Below, piece by piece: positions 17,746 to 26,954 of a stretch of 64,000 nt of DNA. Both the position numbers and the translations under genes were made by a program. The number at the start of each line of letters is the position of its first letter. The stretch's first letter is position 1. The notes beneath the pieces were generated by a model. The model did no database searches, was not told the DNA's origin, and was given only the letters and a program-made list of their open reading frames with translations. The DNA is from Rothia mucilaginosa (GTDB taxonomy: Bacteria; Actinomycetota; Actinomycetes; Actinomycetales; Micrococcaceae), in assembly GCF_019334805.1 (NCBI RefSeq), contig NZ_CP079822.1:62001-126000 (forward strand). The letters run 5' to 3'.

Positions 17746-18402
17746 TTAGGCTTCGATTCGGGAGTAGAGGATCTGCCACCTGCCGTCGCGGTGTTCGAGG
17801 GCGAATGTGTAGATTTCTTCTTCCTTGTCGCTGCTCCAGGTTTCTTGGCGGCCGTCGGGTTCTACCTCGGTTTGTTTGTCCCATTCGTGGTTGGTTTCCA
17901 GGTAGTAGGTTTGATGGTCGTCGGTCCTGGGTATACCGGCGGGTTCGAAGTGTTGAATGCCGTCGATGACCCATCCGCCGCGCTGGTAGAGCGCTTCTAT
18001 TTCCCGGTAGATTTTGAGTTCTCCGTCGTTTGATGAGGAGAGGAATTCGCGGGCTTTGCTGTAGTCGCCGGTTTGGACGCCGTAGTTGACCCATTGGTTC
18101 CAGGCGTCCATGGTTTTGAGGATGCCCTCCGGGGTCTTTGCGCGGTATCCGTTTTCGGGGGCGTTGGGTTTGGGGACGTTTTGGGCGGGGCCTTTGGCGT
18201 CTGCTTTGCGGTATTCGCCGTTACTTGCGTTGTTGCCGGCGCTACTGCCTGAGCTGCTGCTGGTGGCAGAGGTGCCGGAGGCGGTGGATCCGTCTCCTGC
18301 AGTTGTGATGTCGTGCGGCACGCAGGCGGCGAGTAGGGTGCTGAGGCTGATGAGGGTGCCTCCGGTCAGTATTGAGCGGCGGTTCAGCATGTTGGGGTTC
18401 AT
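17746..18402 (-). CDS. Tat-type lipoprotein of a tandem family, copy 1 (DUF6318-like)
   Basis: 218 residues from the ATG at 18402, which follows GGAGG at seven bases. The signal has NRRSILTGG and a lipobox LAAC, so export by Tat and lipidation are likely. A Ser/Ala/Gly-rich linker (residues 33-60) leads to a conserved domain: GEYRKADAKGPAQNVPKPN, EGILKTMDAWNQWVNYGVQTGDY, LYQRGGWVIDGI and a C-terminal DGRWQI. It resembles DUF6318 lipoproteins of Micrococcaceae, from memory and not verified. Two relatives lie directly upstream. Function unknown; it should sit on the outer face of the membrane. Confidence 0.8.
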   Translation of the reverse strand: MNPNMLNRRSILTGGTLISLSTLLAACVPHDITTAGDGSTASGTSATSSSSGSSAGNNASNGEYRKADAKGPAQNVPKPNAPENGYRAKTPEGILKTMDAWNQWVNYGVQTGDYSKAREFLSSSNDGELKIYREIEALYQRGGWVIDGIQHFEPAGIPRTDDHQTYYLETNHEWDKQTEVEPDGRQETWSSDKEEEIYTFALEHRDGRWQILYSRIEA

Positions 18403-18525
18403 GGTCAGTCCTCCACATCGTTGTAGTGCATGATCTCCCACTTATCTCCATTATGCGCGAGCGCGCACTGGGAACCCGTCATTGTTCCTACCCTCCGGGC
18501 GGGTGCGGTCTATCTTGCGGAAAGA

Positions 18526-19239
18526 TTACGAGGGCTTTACTTTGGTTGTTGCTTCAATGAGCCAGCGCTCGCCATTATGACGCAACTTAAAATCCCACAT
18601 ATTATTGGTATCTTCACTATTTTCATGGTTTTCCCAGCTGCCGTCAGGCTCAACATACATTGCGTAAGTCCACTGTCGGTATGCGCGCCAAATATAGGTT
18701 TCACCATCCTCGGACCACGGTGCACCGTTAGCAATAAAATTATGGGTTCCAGCTACAACCCAGCCACCTCGTTGATACAGGGAAGAAATCTTTTTATAGA
18801 AATCAATCTCTGATGTAAAGGATGGACTCAAAAATTTGATGGTTTCTTCGTAGTCTCCAGTTTGAATTGAATAATTTTCATGCAGGATCCATGCTCGAAT
18901 GGTCTTTTCCAAACCAGAAATCGACTTCTCGCGGTAGCCCTCCTCAGGTGCCGCAGGCTTCGGAACGTTCTGGGCGGGCCCCTTCGAATCCGCAGGGCGG
19001 TACTCGCCGTCGGGCGCCTTGGAGCCGCCCGAATAGCCGCGAACAGTAGACGGAGTAGCGCTCGCCGAAGGTGACTCCGATGCCGCCGCAGACGCAGAAG
19101 CGGTCTCGCTCGACGCAGCGGAAGTTGTGGCTGCCACCTCGTTATTAGCCTGCTGACCACACGCCGCAAGCAGACCGGATACACCAAACAACGTAATGCC
19201 GCCCAACAACACGCGGCGATTAAGAACAAAAGAAGACAC
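18526..19239 (-). CDS. Tat-type lipoprotein of a tandem family, copy 2 (DUF6318-like)
   Basis: 237 residues from a GTG at 19239 preceded by TAGGAA; an ATG at 19287 would add an unsupported hydrophobic extension. Signal NRRVLLGGITLFGVSGLLAAC, then an Ala/Ser-rich linker, then the family domain (GEYRPADSKGPAQNVPKP, EEGYREKSI, LYQRGGWVVAGTHNF). It shares with copy 3 the CGQQANNE start and the STVRGYSGGSKAPDGEYRP block almost word for word, so these two are recent duplicates. The 3' half is noticeably more AT-rich than its neighbours. Confidence 0.78.
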   Translation of the reverse strand: MSSFVLNRRVLLGGITLFGVSGLLAACGQQANNEVAATTSAASSETASASAAASESPSASATPSTVRGYSGGSKAPDGEYRPADSKGPAQNVPKPAAPEEGYREKSISGLEKTIRAWILHENYSIQTGDYEETIKFLSPSFTSEIDFYKKISSLYQRGGWVVAGTHNFIANGAPWSEDGETYIWRAYRQWTYAMYVEPDGSWENHENSEDTNNMWDFKLRHNGERWLIEATTKVKPS

Positions 19240-19301
19240 AGAAATTCCTATCCTCAAAATACAAAACTCTAGAATTTTGAAATGCACTAATTCTCAGCGC
19301 A

Positions 19302-20017
19302 TTATCCATCTACCTGTTCGCAGCCAACAATCTTCCAGGAAGAATCGGAGTACTTAAACTCAAATTTCCATGTATCGTTATCTTTCTGGATATTGACATC
19401 TCTGTGCCACTCGCCAGTAGGCTCCACAAGAGTTATATAATTCCACTCGCGATATGCCTTCCAAAAATAGGTTTCCCCATCTTCCGTCCATGGCTTTGTA
19501 TGAGCGGTGTAGTTATCTATGCCATCAATAATCCACCCGCCCGCTTATACAAATCTTCAAAACTCTTATACCCTTCCAGCTCCTCCGTAAAATCATTGGA
19601 AATATACTTTCGGGATTCCGTAAAATCGCCTACCTGAATTCCATAATTAGTCCATTTAACCCAAGCGTCCATCGTCTTACGGATACCTTCAATAGACTTC
19701 TCGCGGTAGCCCTCTTCAGGAGCGTTAGGCTTCGGCACATTCTGAGCAGGACCCTTACCGTCCGCAGGGCGATACTCCCCATCCGGCACCTTGGAACCGC
19801 CCGAGTAGCCTCGAACAGTAAACGGAGTAGCACTAGCCGAAGGTGACTCAGAAGCCGAAGCCGTTTCGCTCGGCGCTGCGGATGCGGTGGCTGCCGCCTC
19901 GTTATTAGCCTGCTGGCCACACGCCGCAAGCAGGGCCCCCAGGCCCACAAGTGCGCCGCTACCCAACAGGGTACGGCGAGGAATTTGGGTGTGGTAAAGG
20001 AAGGTACGAGGCTCCAT
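19302..20017 (-). pseudogene. Tat-type lipoprotein of a tandem family, copy 3, frameshifted
   Basis: The frame from the ATG at 20017 (ribosome binding site AGGAG) runs for 166 codons: signal IPRRTLLGSGALVGLGALLAAC, linker, family domain to FEDLYKRAGG, then an early stop at 19517. The next frame continues the homology exactly (GGWIIDGIDNYTAHT, PWTEDGETYFWKAYREWNY, LVEPTGEW) to a TAA at 19302. Comparison with LYQRGGW in the two other copies places a one-base loss near 19537-19545, in CCCGCCCGC (plus strand). Either a genuine pseudogene or a sequence error in a G/C run. Confidence 0.8.
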
Positions 20018-20425
20018 GAGGGTGCGCTCCTATCGTCGGTGATGGTGTGTATGCACTTGTCAGGCTGGTAAAAATGGTCGTTACTTGACCGCCGGAAGAA
20101 CCCAGCCGCGCAACGTACCCAGCAGGCGCAACAATGCACCACGGGACGCTACATATAAAACCCTACCGCATCTTTACAGTCGTTTGCTTTGCAATGAGTG
20201 TAATAGCAACGAATCGTCACTATTCGAACAATTCAATGCTTTATACGTCAAATAACTATGCATGCTCAGAAGCCACATGTGGCTTTTCGGCGGAATAGAG
20301 GGCACACAAAAAAGGGGCACCGCCTCCACCCCCAACGGGTAGAGAACGGTGCCCCCTTTCAGCACGCAGAGTCAACACGCCAAGTCAGCGCGCCGGGGAG
20401 CATAACGCTCCCGCCTGCAAATCTT
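20018..20425. other. 408-base gap between the lipoprotein array and pyrD
   Basis: Carries the promoter side of lipoprotein copy 3 (20018-20250, AT-rich towards 20200) and the pyrD terminator. A short perfect palindrome AAGCCACATGTGGCTT lies at 20270-20285. I see no gene. Confidence 0.5.
20307..20359 (-). terminator. Terminator of the recO-uppS-pyrD unit
   Basis: Minus strand: GGGGCACCG and its complement separated by a 24-base loop, followed by a run of T (AAAAAA on the plus strand at 20308-20313). Confidence 0.75.
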
Positions 20426-21514
20426 CTAGCGGCGAGCGCGGCGCAGCTTCACCAGGCCACGGTTAATGTGTGCCGCCCAGAGCGGACCCTCATACAGGAA
20501 CGCGGTGTAGCCCTGCACCAGGTCAGCGCCAGCGTCCAGGCGCTCCTGCACATCCTCAGCGGTGGTCACGCCGCCAACGGAGATGATGGCGAGGTCGTCG
20601 CTAATTTCACGCTTGAGCAGGCGCAGCACCTCAAGGGAGCGGGGCTTCAGCGGCGCACCGGAGAGGCCGCCGGCACCGATTTCCTTGACCTTGGTCATGT
20701 CGCTGGTCAGACCCAGGCCATCGCGGGCGATGGTGGTGTTCGTGGCGATGATGCCGTCCAGCTTCAGTTCCTTAGCCAGGGCTGCCACCTCGATAACGTC
20801 CTCATCGACCAGGTCCGGCGCAATCTTCACAGTCAGCGGTACGTGGCGGTTGGGGCATACGCGGTCTGCCTCTTCACGCACGGCAGCCAGCAGCGGGCGC
20901 AGCGACTCGATAGCCTGCAGGGTGCGCAGACCCGGAGTGTTCGGGGAGGAGACGTTGACGACCAGGTAGTCTGCCTGCGGTGCCAGGGTGCGGGTAGAGA
21001 TCAGGTAGTCCTCGATAGCGTTCTCGAGCTCAACGACCTTGGTCTTGCCGATGTTCACGCCGATAACCGGGCGTACGGCGCCGCGGTATTCGGTTTCGAG
21101 GTCTGCGCGGGCGGCGGCAACGCGCGGGCCTGCCGCTGCGGCACCGTCGTTGTTGAAGCCCATGCGGTTGATGACCGCCTTATCTTCCACGAGGCGGAAG
21201 AGGCGCGGCTGCGGGTTGCCGGGCTGCGCCTGACCGGTGATGGTGCCGATCTCGACGTGGCCGAAGCCAATACCAGCCAGCGCGGCAATGCCCTTACCGC
21301 CCTTGTCGAAGCCTGCAGCCAGGCCGAACGGCGAGGGGAAAGTAATGCCCATGACGGTGGTTGCCAGTTCGGGGGCGGGCTGGAAGTACTTGCGCAGCGC
21401 GCGGGTGATGCCGACGTTGCGCAGGGTCTGAACGCCCCAGAAGCCGACGTGGTGTGCCTTCTCGGGGTCCATGCCCTTGAAGAAGATGTTGAAGAAGGTC
21501 GGGTAGATGCGCAT
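20426..21514 (-). CDS. pyrD: Dihydroorotate dehydrogenase, quinone-dependent (class 2)
   Basis: 362 residues. Oxidises dihydroorotate to orotate in pyrimidine synthesis, passing electrons to membrane quinones. The N-terminal helices (FFKGMDPEKAHHVGF) typical of class 2 enzymes anchor it to the membrane. FMN-site and catalytic parts: PFGLAAGFDKGG, VEIGTITGQAQPGNPQPRLFR begins near 87, NRMGFNNDG, NVSSPNTPGLR with the catalytic Ser, and ISVGGVTTAEDV. ATG after CTAGGGAG. Downstream of uppS by 78 bases, same strand. Confidence 0.95.
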   Translation of the reverse strand: MRIYPTFFNIFFKGMDPEKAHHVGFWGVQTLRNVGITRALRKYFQPAPELATTVMGITFPSPFGLAAGFDKGGKGIAALAGIGFGHVEIGTITGQAQPGNPQPRLFRLVEDKAVINRMGFNNDGAAAAGPRVAAARADLETEYRGAVRPVIGVNIGKTKVVELENAIEDYLISTRTLAPQADYLVVNVSSPNTPGLRTLQAIESLRPLLAAVREEADRVCPNRHVPLTVKIAPDLVDEDVIEVAALAKELKLDGIIATNTTIARDGLGLTSDMTKVKEIGAGGLSGAPLKPRSLEVLRLLKREISDDLAIISVGGVTTAEDVQERLDAGADLVQGYTAFLYEGPLWAAHINRGLVKLRRARR

Positions 21515-21592
21515 TTGTTCTCCCTAGTGTTGGAGGGTGTGGGTGGTTTATGGGGCTATGAGCCTTAGCGTGCCGGGTCTGTATGCCAGGGG

Positions 21593-22384
21593 CTACTTGT
21601 CGTTGGCGACGGCATCGACAGCGCCACCGTAGCGGCGGTCGCGGCGCGCGTACTCTTCGACAGCTTCCCAGAGGGTGCGGCGGTCAACGTCGGGCCAGAG
21701 CACGTTCATGAAGACCATCTCGGCGTAGGCGCTCTGCCAGAGCAAAAAGTTCGAGATGCGCTGCTCGCCGGAGGAACGCAGGAACAGGTCAACGTCCGGC
21801 AGGTCAGGCTCATCCAGGTACTTCTGGATGGTCTTTTCGGTAATGTTGCCGGGCTTGAGCTTGCCCGCCACAGCGTCCGCCGCGATAGCGGCCGCCGCGT
21901 CGGCGATTTCTGCGCGGCCGCCGTAGTTCACGCACATGGTGAGAGTGCAGACAGTGTTGTCGATGGTTTCACGCTCGCAGTGTTCGAGCTCTTCGATGAC
22001 GTTCTTCCACAGCTTGGGTCGGCGGCCAGCCCAGCGGATGCGCACACCCCAGGTCTTGAGGGTCGCCAGCTGGCGCTGCAGCACCTCGGTGGAGAAACGC
22101 ATAATGAACGCCACTTCGCTGGGTGAGCGCTTCCAGTTTTCGGTGGAGAACGCGTAGGCGGTCACGTACGGGATGCCCATTTCGATAGCGCCCGCGACAA
22201 CGTCCAGCAGTGCAGCCTCACCGGCGCGGTGACCCTCGGTGCGGGGCAGGCCGCGTTCGTTCGCCCAGCGTCCGTTACCATCCATCACGACGGCGACGTG
22301 CTGCGGAATGAACTTCTTCGGAATCGGCGGAGGGGTTGCCCCGGTGGGGTGCGCGGGCGGGGGTACGGGCTGGGTGCGTGCCAT
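21593..22384 (-). CDS. uppS: Isoprenyl transferase, cis-prenyl (undecaprenyl/decaprenyl diphosphate synthase)
   Basis: 263 residues. [16 protein letters not shown] carries the substrate-binding Asp and the P-loop of cis-prenyltransferases; [17 protein letters not shown] sequence ([15 protein letters not shown]) and [15 protein letters not shown] complete the signature. It makes the long polyprenyl diphosphate carrier for peptidoglycan and for the mannosyl carrier made by the ppm1 product. The Ala/Pro-rich N-terminal 25 residues are not conserved. RBS GAAAGG. Confidence 0.94.
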   Translation of the reverse strand: MARTQPVPPPAHPTGATPPPIPKKFIPQHVAVVMDGNGRWANERGLPRTEGHRAGEAALLDVVAGAIEMGIPYVTAYAFSTENWKRSPSEVAFIMRFSTEVLQRQLATLKTWGVRIRWAGRRPKLWKNVIEELEHCERETIDNTVCTLTMCVNYGGRAEIADAAAAIAADAVAGKLKPGNITEKTIQKYLDEPDLPDVDLFLRSSGEQRISNFLLWQSAYAEMVFMNVLWPDVDRRTLWEAVEEYARRDRRYGGAVDAVANDK

Positions 22385-22561
22385 GTGTGCCTTTCTTCCC
22401 TGGCGGGGTTCTCCCCCGGGGTCGTTTGCCTAGATATACGCCAGAAATAAACGCTGGCGTGCTGTTAGCTATTTTACCGTGACACAGCGCGCATGGGTGG
22501 GTGCTTCGGGGGTTATTTTGCGTCCTGGTTGGCCCATGTTTGACGCGCCGGCGTGCATCTT

Positions 22562-23413
22562 TTACGAGGCAGGAATTTCTGCTTCGAGGGCGCTCGCCGT
22601 TTTCAGGGGGTGTTCGAGCAGGTTTTGGGTGGTTTTCAGGTAGAGTCCCAGAATTTTGGAGGCGACCGGTACCGGTGCTGCGTCAATAGTTGCCCAGGCG
22701 CGCGGATCCGCCGATGCGGTAGCGAGCGCATAGCCGAGCTCTTCGGCATGCAGACCGGTTAGGGGCGTGTCGGTGGCGGGTGCGCATTGGGGGCAGAGAA
22801 CCGTGTGGTGCCCGTAGGTGTGGGCGGTGTGGAAGGCAATGTACCTGCCGCTTCCGCTTGTAGCGACGGGGGTGCTACTGTCTGCCCCGTTATCGCCCCG
22901 GCTATCGGTGCTGACAAGCGGGTTGCCGCATCGAGTGCAGTTCTCACCGATGAGCGGCCAGCCGGCGGCGTTCATGCTGCGCGCCAGATAGCGGGTCAGA
23001 ATCCTCTGCGGCACATGCTGCCCATGCGCGAGCGCGGCAAGCGCCCCATGGGTGAGAGTGTAAATATCGGAGGTGCTATCGGTGTCTTTGGTGAGTGCTT
23101 CTGCCAGTTCGGCGATGGTGGAGGCGCACGTGTACGCATCGTAGTTAGCCATAATCGGTGCGGTGTAGGCGTGCAGGGTTACCGCCTGGGTAATGGTGTG
23201 CAGATTAGTACGACCGCGGCTGAAGGACAGGTCGGTGTGCATGAACGGTTCGAGTCGCCCGCCGAATTTGGAGGTGGGTTTGCGTACGGCTTTGGCGACG
23301 GCGTGGGTGATTCCGTTATCGCGGGTGAGCATGATGATGATGCGGTCGGTTTCGCCGAGTTTTTGGGTGCGGAGGATGAGGGCGGCATCGCGCCAGGTGC
23401 GGGGTTCGCTCAC
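22562..23413 (-). CDS. recO: DNA repair protein RecO
   Basis: 283 residues from a GTG after GGAGA. N-terminal OB fold (DAALILRTQKLGETDRII, GRLEPFMHTDLSF) and a helical domain with a zinc site: CTRCGNPL and CPQC. RecO helps load RecA on gaps with RecF/RecR. Between the two Cys pairs lies an insertion (STDSRGDNGADSSTPVATSG) that is low in complexity. First gene of a run recO-uppS-pyrD on the minus strand. Confidence 0.93.
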   Translation of the reverse strand: MSEPRTWRDAALILRTQKLGETDRIIIMLTRDNGITHAVAKAVRKPTSKFGGRLEPFMHTDLSFSRGRTNLHTITQAVTLHAYTAPIMANYDAYTCASTIAELAEALTKDTDSTSDIYTLTHGALAALAHGQHVPQRILTRYLARSMNAAGWPLIGENCTRCGNPLVSTDSRGDNGADSSTPVATSGSGRYIAFHTAHTYGHHTVLCPQCAPATDTPLTGLHAEELGYALATASADPRAWATIDAAPVPVASKILGLYLKTTQNLLEHPLKTASALEAEIPAS

Positions 23414-23542
23414 GGGTGTCTCCGTTCTCGGTGCATGCTCGGTGGGTATCGGGTGGGCAGGTATGGCTCGACCCCTGCCTCGTTACCCCGCTTAGGGGGT
23501 ACCGGTCAGGGGTCGGTCCGTAACGTATGGGCGAGGCGCTAT

Positions 23543-23821
23543 TTAGTCCTCGTACTCGATATCGTCGTCGTCTTCATCTTCTTCGTCATCGAGCAGTTCG
23601 TCGAGGTCGTCCTCGTCTTCGTCACCGTAGACACTCAAGGGGGTGACCTCGTTGTAGGCTTCGAAGAGGGAATCTTCGTAGGCTTCGAAGGCGTTGGCGA
23701 TTTCTACGTACGCCTCATCGACGGCGGGGTCGTGCTCGCCGGTTCGGTTTACGACGGCGGTCAGGTGCGCCTCCAGCGCGTCAAGGAGGCGGGTGAGTTC
23801 GGTGCGAGGATCAATGCTCAT
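23543..23821 (-). CDS. Small acidic protein of unknown function
   Basis: 92 residues. The first 60 form a likely helical domain (DPRTELTRLLDALEAHLTAV, AYVEIANAFEAYEDSLFEAY), the last 30 are nearly all Asp/Glu. Leaderless start: TAGAAT lies six bases before the ATG at 23821. Such short proteins with acidic tails are found next to recO or primase-type genes in Actinobacteria, but I do not know a function. It is followed by recO but the 129-base gap and recO's own ribosome binding site leave the operon link open. Confidence 0.7.
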   Translation of the reverse strand: MSIDPRTELTRLLDALEAHLTAVVNRTGEHDPAVDEAYVEIANAFEAYEDSLFEAYNEVTPLSVYGDEDEDDLDELLDDEEDEDDDDIEYED

Positions 23822-23827
23822 GCCATT

Positions 23828-23833
23828 ATTCTA
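23828..23833 (-). promoter_or_regulatory. -10 box of a leaderless transcript for the acidic-protein gene
   Basis: Minus strand TAGAAT-AATGGC-ATG, six-base spacing and no Shine-Dalgarno. Confidence 0.65.
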
Positions 23834-24033
23834 CTACCTACGCGCCTGTGGTGTGCGCCGGGCGGTCATACAGCGGTTTAAATGCGGAACTATGAACGGG
23901 CGTGACAGGTCAACCGGCAGTTATATTCGGGGCGGCGAAGAGAGCCACAAAGTCAGAGCGGTAAAGCCAGGTTGGTCACGCGAAGCAGCACGCGGCGCAT
24001 CAAGCCCCGCATAAAAGACCTTACAGACACAGC

Positions 24034-24094
24034 GAACCCGCCGTCCCCGAATCCCCCACTCCTCAAGGGAGCAGGTGCCGGGTGCGGCGGGTTC
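24034..24094 (-). terminator. Hairpin after ldh
   Basis: GAACCCGCCG pairs with CGGCGGGTTC across a 41-base internal region. It has no strong T run on the minus strand, so termination is only likely. Confidence 0.5.
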
Positions 24095-24180
24095 TTCTGT
24101 CGGTTAGCTCAGCTCTACGCTGCGCCTACTGAATGTTTGCTTCTTACGGGTTGAGCCCGAGAGAATTAGAAGCCGGGTTT

Positions 24181-25140
24181 TTAGAAGCCGAGGGAAGCTG
24201 CGGCTGCGCGGATTGCCTCAGCGGATGCCTTCAGCTGTGCCAGCTCAGCCTCGTTCATGGGGACCTCGAGCACGCGCTGGATGCCCTCACGGTTCACGAT
24301 AGTGGGCAGGGACAGTGCAACGTCCTTGAAGCCGTACAGCTCGCCTGCAATGGTGGTGGAGACGGGCAACACCGCGTTCTGGCCGCCGAGGAATGCCTCA
24401 GCGATACGTGCACCGGAGATACCGATTGCGTAGTTGGTGGAACCCTTGCCCTCGATAACCTTGTATGCTGCGCGCATAGCTTCGGTTGCGAGCTCTGCAC
24501 GGACCTCTTCGGTGAAGACAGGCTTGCCGTCCTGCTCCCACTCGGTCAGGGGAACCATGCCGATGTTTGCTGCGGACCAGACGGGGAACTCGGAGTCGCC
24601 GTGCTCACCAACAACGTTTGCGTGAACGCTCTTGATGGAGACGCCAGCCTTGTTAGCAATCAGCCAACGCAGGCGGGAGGAGTCCAGAACGGTACCGGAG
24701 GACAGCACGCGGTTTGCGGGCAGGCCGGTGATCTTCTGAGCCACAACGGTGAGAACGTCACAGGGGTTGGTGACGAGCATGATGATTGCGTTGGGTGCTA
24801 CGGACAGGATGTTCGGCAGCAGCTTCTCGAGGATTGCGACGTTTGCGCCTGCCAGTTCGAGGCGGGGCTGGCCGGGCTTCTGGCGAGCACCAGCGGTGAT
24901 GATGACCATGTCGCAGTCGCGCAGCAGTTCGATGTCGTCGCCACCGGTTACGGTTGCTTCGTGTGCGAACATTGCGCCGTGTGCGATGTCCAGTGCTTCA
25001 GCGTGTGCGCGCTTGCCGTCGATGTCGTACAGGACGATTTCGTCTGCGGAGCCGCGGACCATAGCTGCGTATGCGGTTGCGCTACCGACGCCGCCTGCAC
25101 CGATGACGCCGAGCTTGGTGGGGTTGTTGACACCGTTCAT
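24181..25140 (-). CDS. ldh: L-lactate dehydrogenase
   Basis: 319 residues. Reduces pyruvate to L-lactate with NADH. KLGVIGAGGVGSATAYA is the dinucleotide-binding start with Asp-38-type YDIDG selecting NADH, NPCDVLT and the GEHGDSEFPVWS motif with the catalytic His are intact, and PGQPRLEL sits in the active-site loop where Arg/Gln choose pyruvate over oxaloacetate (Gln favours lactate dehydrogenase over malate dehydrogenase). RBS AAAGAGGG. Monocistronic. Confidence 0.95.
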   Translation of the reverse strand: MNGVNNPTKLGVIGAGGVGSATAYAAMVRGSADEIVLYDIDGKRAHAEALDIAHGAMFAHEATVTGGDDIELLRDCDMVIITAGARQKPGQPRLELAGANVAILEKLLPNILSVAPNAIIMLVTNPCDVLTVVAQKITGLPANRVLSSGTVLDSSRLRWLIANKAGVSIKSVHANVVGEHGDSEFPVWSAANIGMVPLTEWEQDGKPVFTEEVRAELATEAMRAAYKVIEGKGSTNYAIGISGARIAEAFLGGQNAVLPVSTTIAGELYGFKDVALSLPTIVNREGIQRVLEVPMNEAELAQLKASAEAIRAAAASLGF

Positions 25141-25415
25141 TGCTGTATGCCCTCTTTCGTGAGAGTTATCCGTGTGGTGCGAGAGGATTCTCGCGGGGTT
25201 TATGTGGAAGCGGGTGTGTGCCTCGGGGGTGAATTTCCTGAGCGTGGGCGTTCTTCCCGGTGGGCTCGCTCCGTTACTTTCTATTATGCCGCAGATTTTG
25301 CGTTTTGTGTTGGATTATTTTGCTTTTTTCGATGGGTGCTGGTGACTTTATGGGCTATAAGGGGTGTTTTTCACTCATAAAACCAAATAATGACGTTCTG
25401 ACCTTTTGAGCAAGC

Positions 25416-26954
25416 TCACATGTCGCTAAAGTAGCCCTCAACATCCACGGCACCGCCGGAAGCCTCAAAATCGGCACGAACCGCATCCGCCAACTCGTCG
25501 TCAATCAGGAAATCCAAAGCCACAGAAGCCAAACCGAACGACGCATCCAGGGCAGCATCAACCGCCGCCGGAGTGTCCGCACAGTGCGCGAACTCCACCG
25601 TGTGCATACCGGTACCTTCGGGCGCAATCTGAATCAGCGGGTGAATACCGGGCACGCGCAGGCTCACATTACCGAAATCAGTAGAAGCCGCCAGGGTGTC
25701 ACTGACCGTGCCAGGCGGGTACGGGTGGCGACCCACCGAACGCTGAGCCGAAACCCAACGCTTCAACAGCGGACGGTTCGTGCGCACTGGCATGGTCATC
25801 GGCGAAGAATCCCACGTCACCTCCGCACTCACACCAGCCATGAGCGCCGCACCGCGCAGCACCTCCTCAACCCGTCGCGACAGCGCACGCAAAGTCGGCG
25901 CGTGCTTAGAACGGATATTAATGTGCAGGCTCGCGGAGGCAGGAATCAGGTTCGGGGCGTCCCCACCGTGGTCAATAATCGCGTGAATACGGTCAGAACC
26001 GGGAATCTGCTGACGCAACAAACCCAAACCCTGATACGCCAGGTTCGCCGCGTCCAGGGCGTTACGACCCATAAACGGGTGCGAGGAAGCATGCGCGCTC
26101 ACGCCCGTGTAGGTCACGCGACATTCACGGCGACCCAACCACGCCTGATCAGCCACATCGATAAAGTAGGGGTGCACCATAATGGCGGCATCCACCCGCT
26201 CGAACGCGCCGGCGCGCGCCATCAGCTCCTTACCGGCTTCAGATTCTTCGGCGGGCGTGCCGTAGTAGAGAACCCTGCCGCTGAACGCCTCGGGGCCGGT
26301 GGCGAGCGCATCTGCCAAAGCAAGGAAAGCGCCCAGCCCGGATACCGCAATGACGTTGTGGCCGCAGCCGTGACCGATGCCCGGCAGCGCGTCATATTCG
26401 GAGAGAATCGCGATGGTGCGATGCTTGGCGGGGTCGTAGTCGGCGCTGGTGAGCTCCATCTTGAACGCGGTATCCAGACCGAAGGCGGGGTACTCGATAC
26501 TGAGGTTCGGGTGGGCCTCGCGGACCGCATTAACGAGCGTGCGGGAGGCGAAGTACTCCTCGTAGGCGGTCTCAGGATGCGCGTGAATCGCCTTGAGAAT
26601 TGCGGTCAGGGAGTCCGCGCGGGTGGCAACGGATTCGGCGAGGTCGCGGCGAATATGCGCCAGCCCGCTGTCTTCGTCGAGGTGGTGACCCTTTCCATGT
26701 CCCTGGCGCTCGCCGTGGCTACGTTCCTGCTCGGGATGCGTGTGCCCGCGCTTGCGGCGGTGCTCAGCGGCACGCTTACGCTGCTCGGTTTCGAGGGCAA
26801 GGATCTCGGAGTACTCGCTACCGCGCACGCAATCAGCGTCGGGTGCGTCGTAGTGGCGGGTTGTTGCGGCGGGTCGGTTCGGTGCCGTTCGATCGGAGCT
26901 GTCAGAAGTGGGCTGGGTGTGGGCGGCGGTGCCCTGTGCGTTCGCGTCAGTCAT
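25416..26954 (-). CDS. M20D-type amidohydrolase with a His-rich N-terminal extension
   Basis: 512 residues. The hydrolase part begins near residue 95 and has HAHPETAYEE, LSEYDALPGIGHGCGHN (metal site), TPAEESEAGK (catalytic Glu region) and MVHPYF, as in PM20D2/AbgB-like peptidases and aminoacyl hydrolases; it probably cleaves an amide bond of small acylated amino acids or dipeptides. The first 95 residues are extra: Ala/Thr-rich, then a His/Arg/Glu stretch (HRRKRGHTHPEQERSHGE) with several His. Leaderless start (TAGCGT six bases before ATG). Substrate not determined from sequence. Confidence 0.85.
   Translation of the reverse strand: MTDANAQGTAAHTQPTSDSSDRTAPNRPAATTRHYDAPDADCVRGSEYSEILALETEQRKRAAEHRRKRGHTHPEQERSHGERQGHGKGHHLDEDSGLAHIRRDLAESVATRADSLTAILKAIHAHPETAYEEYFASRTLVNAVREAHPNLSIEYPAFGLDTAFKMELTSADYDPAKHRTIAILSEYDALPGIGHGCGHNVIAVSGLGAFLALADALATGPEAFSGRVLYYGTPAEESEAGKELMARAGAFERVDAAIMVHPYFIDVADQAWLGRRECRVTYTGVSAHASSHPFMGRNALDAANLAYQGLGLLRQQIPGSDRIHAIIDHGGDAPNLIPASASLHINIRSKHAPTLRALSRRVEEVLRGAALMAGVSAEVTWDSSPMTMPVRTNRPLLKRWVSAQRSVGRHPYPPGTVSDTLAASTDFGNVSLRVPGIHPLIQIAPEGTGMHTVEFAHCADTPAAVDAALDASFGLASVALDFLIDDELADAVRADFEASGGAVDVEGYFSDM

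Larger units (their letters stand above)
23822..24180. other. 359-base gap after ldh
   Basis: Holds the -10 of the acidic-protein gene at its left end and the ldh 3' hairpin at 24034-24094. No gene or RNA that I recognise. Confidence 0.5.

Noticed and set aside
17699..20285. CACATGTGGCTT found at 17699 and 20274, flanking the lipoprotein array
   Set aside because: A 12-base match in a window of this size is expected many times by chance, and no target-site duplication or gene of transposition is present.
20258..21568. 436-codon plus-strand frame opposite pyrD
   Set aside because: Antisense shadow; crosses the terminator and the gene start without a ribosome binding site.
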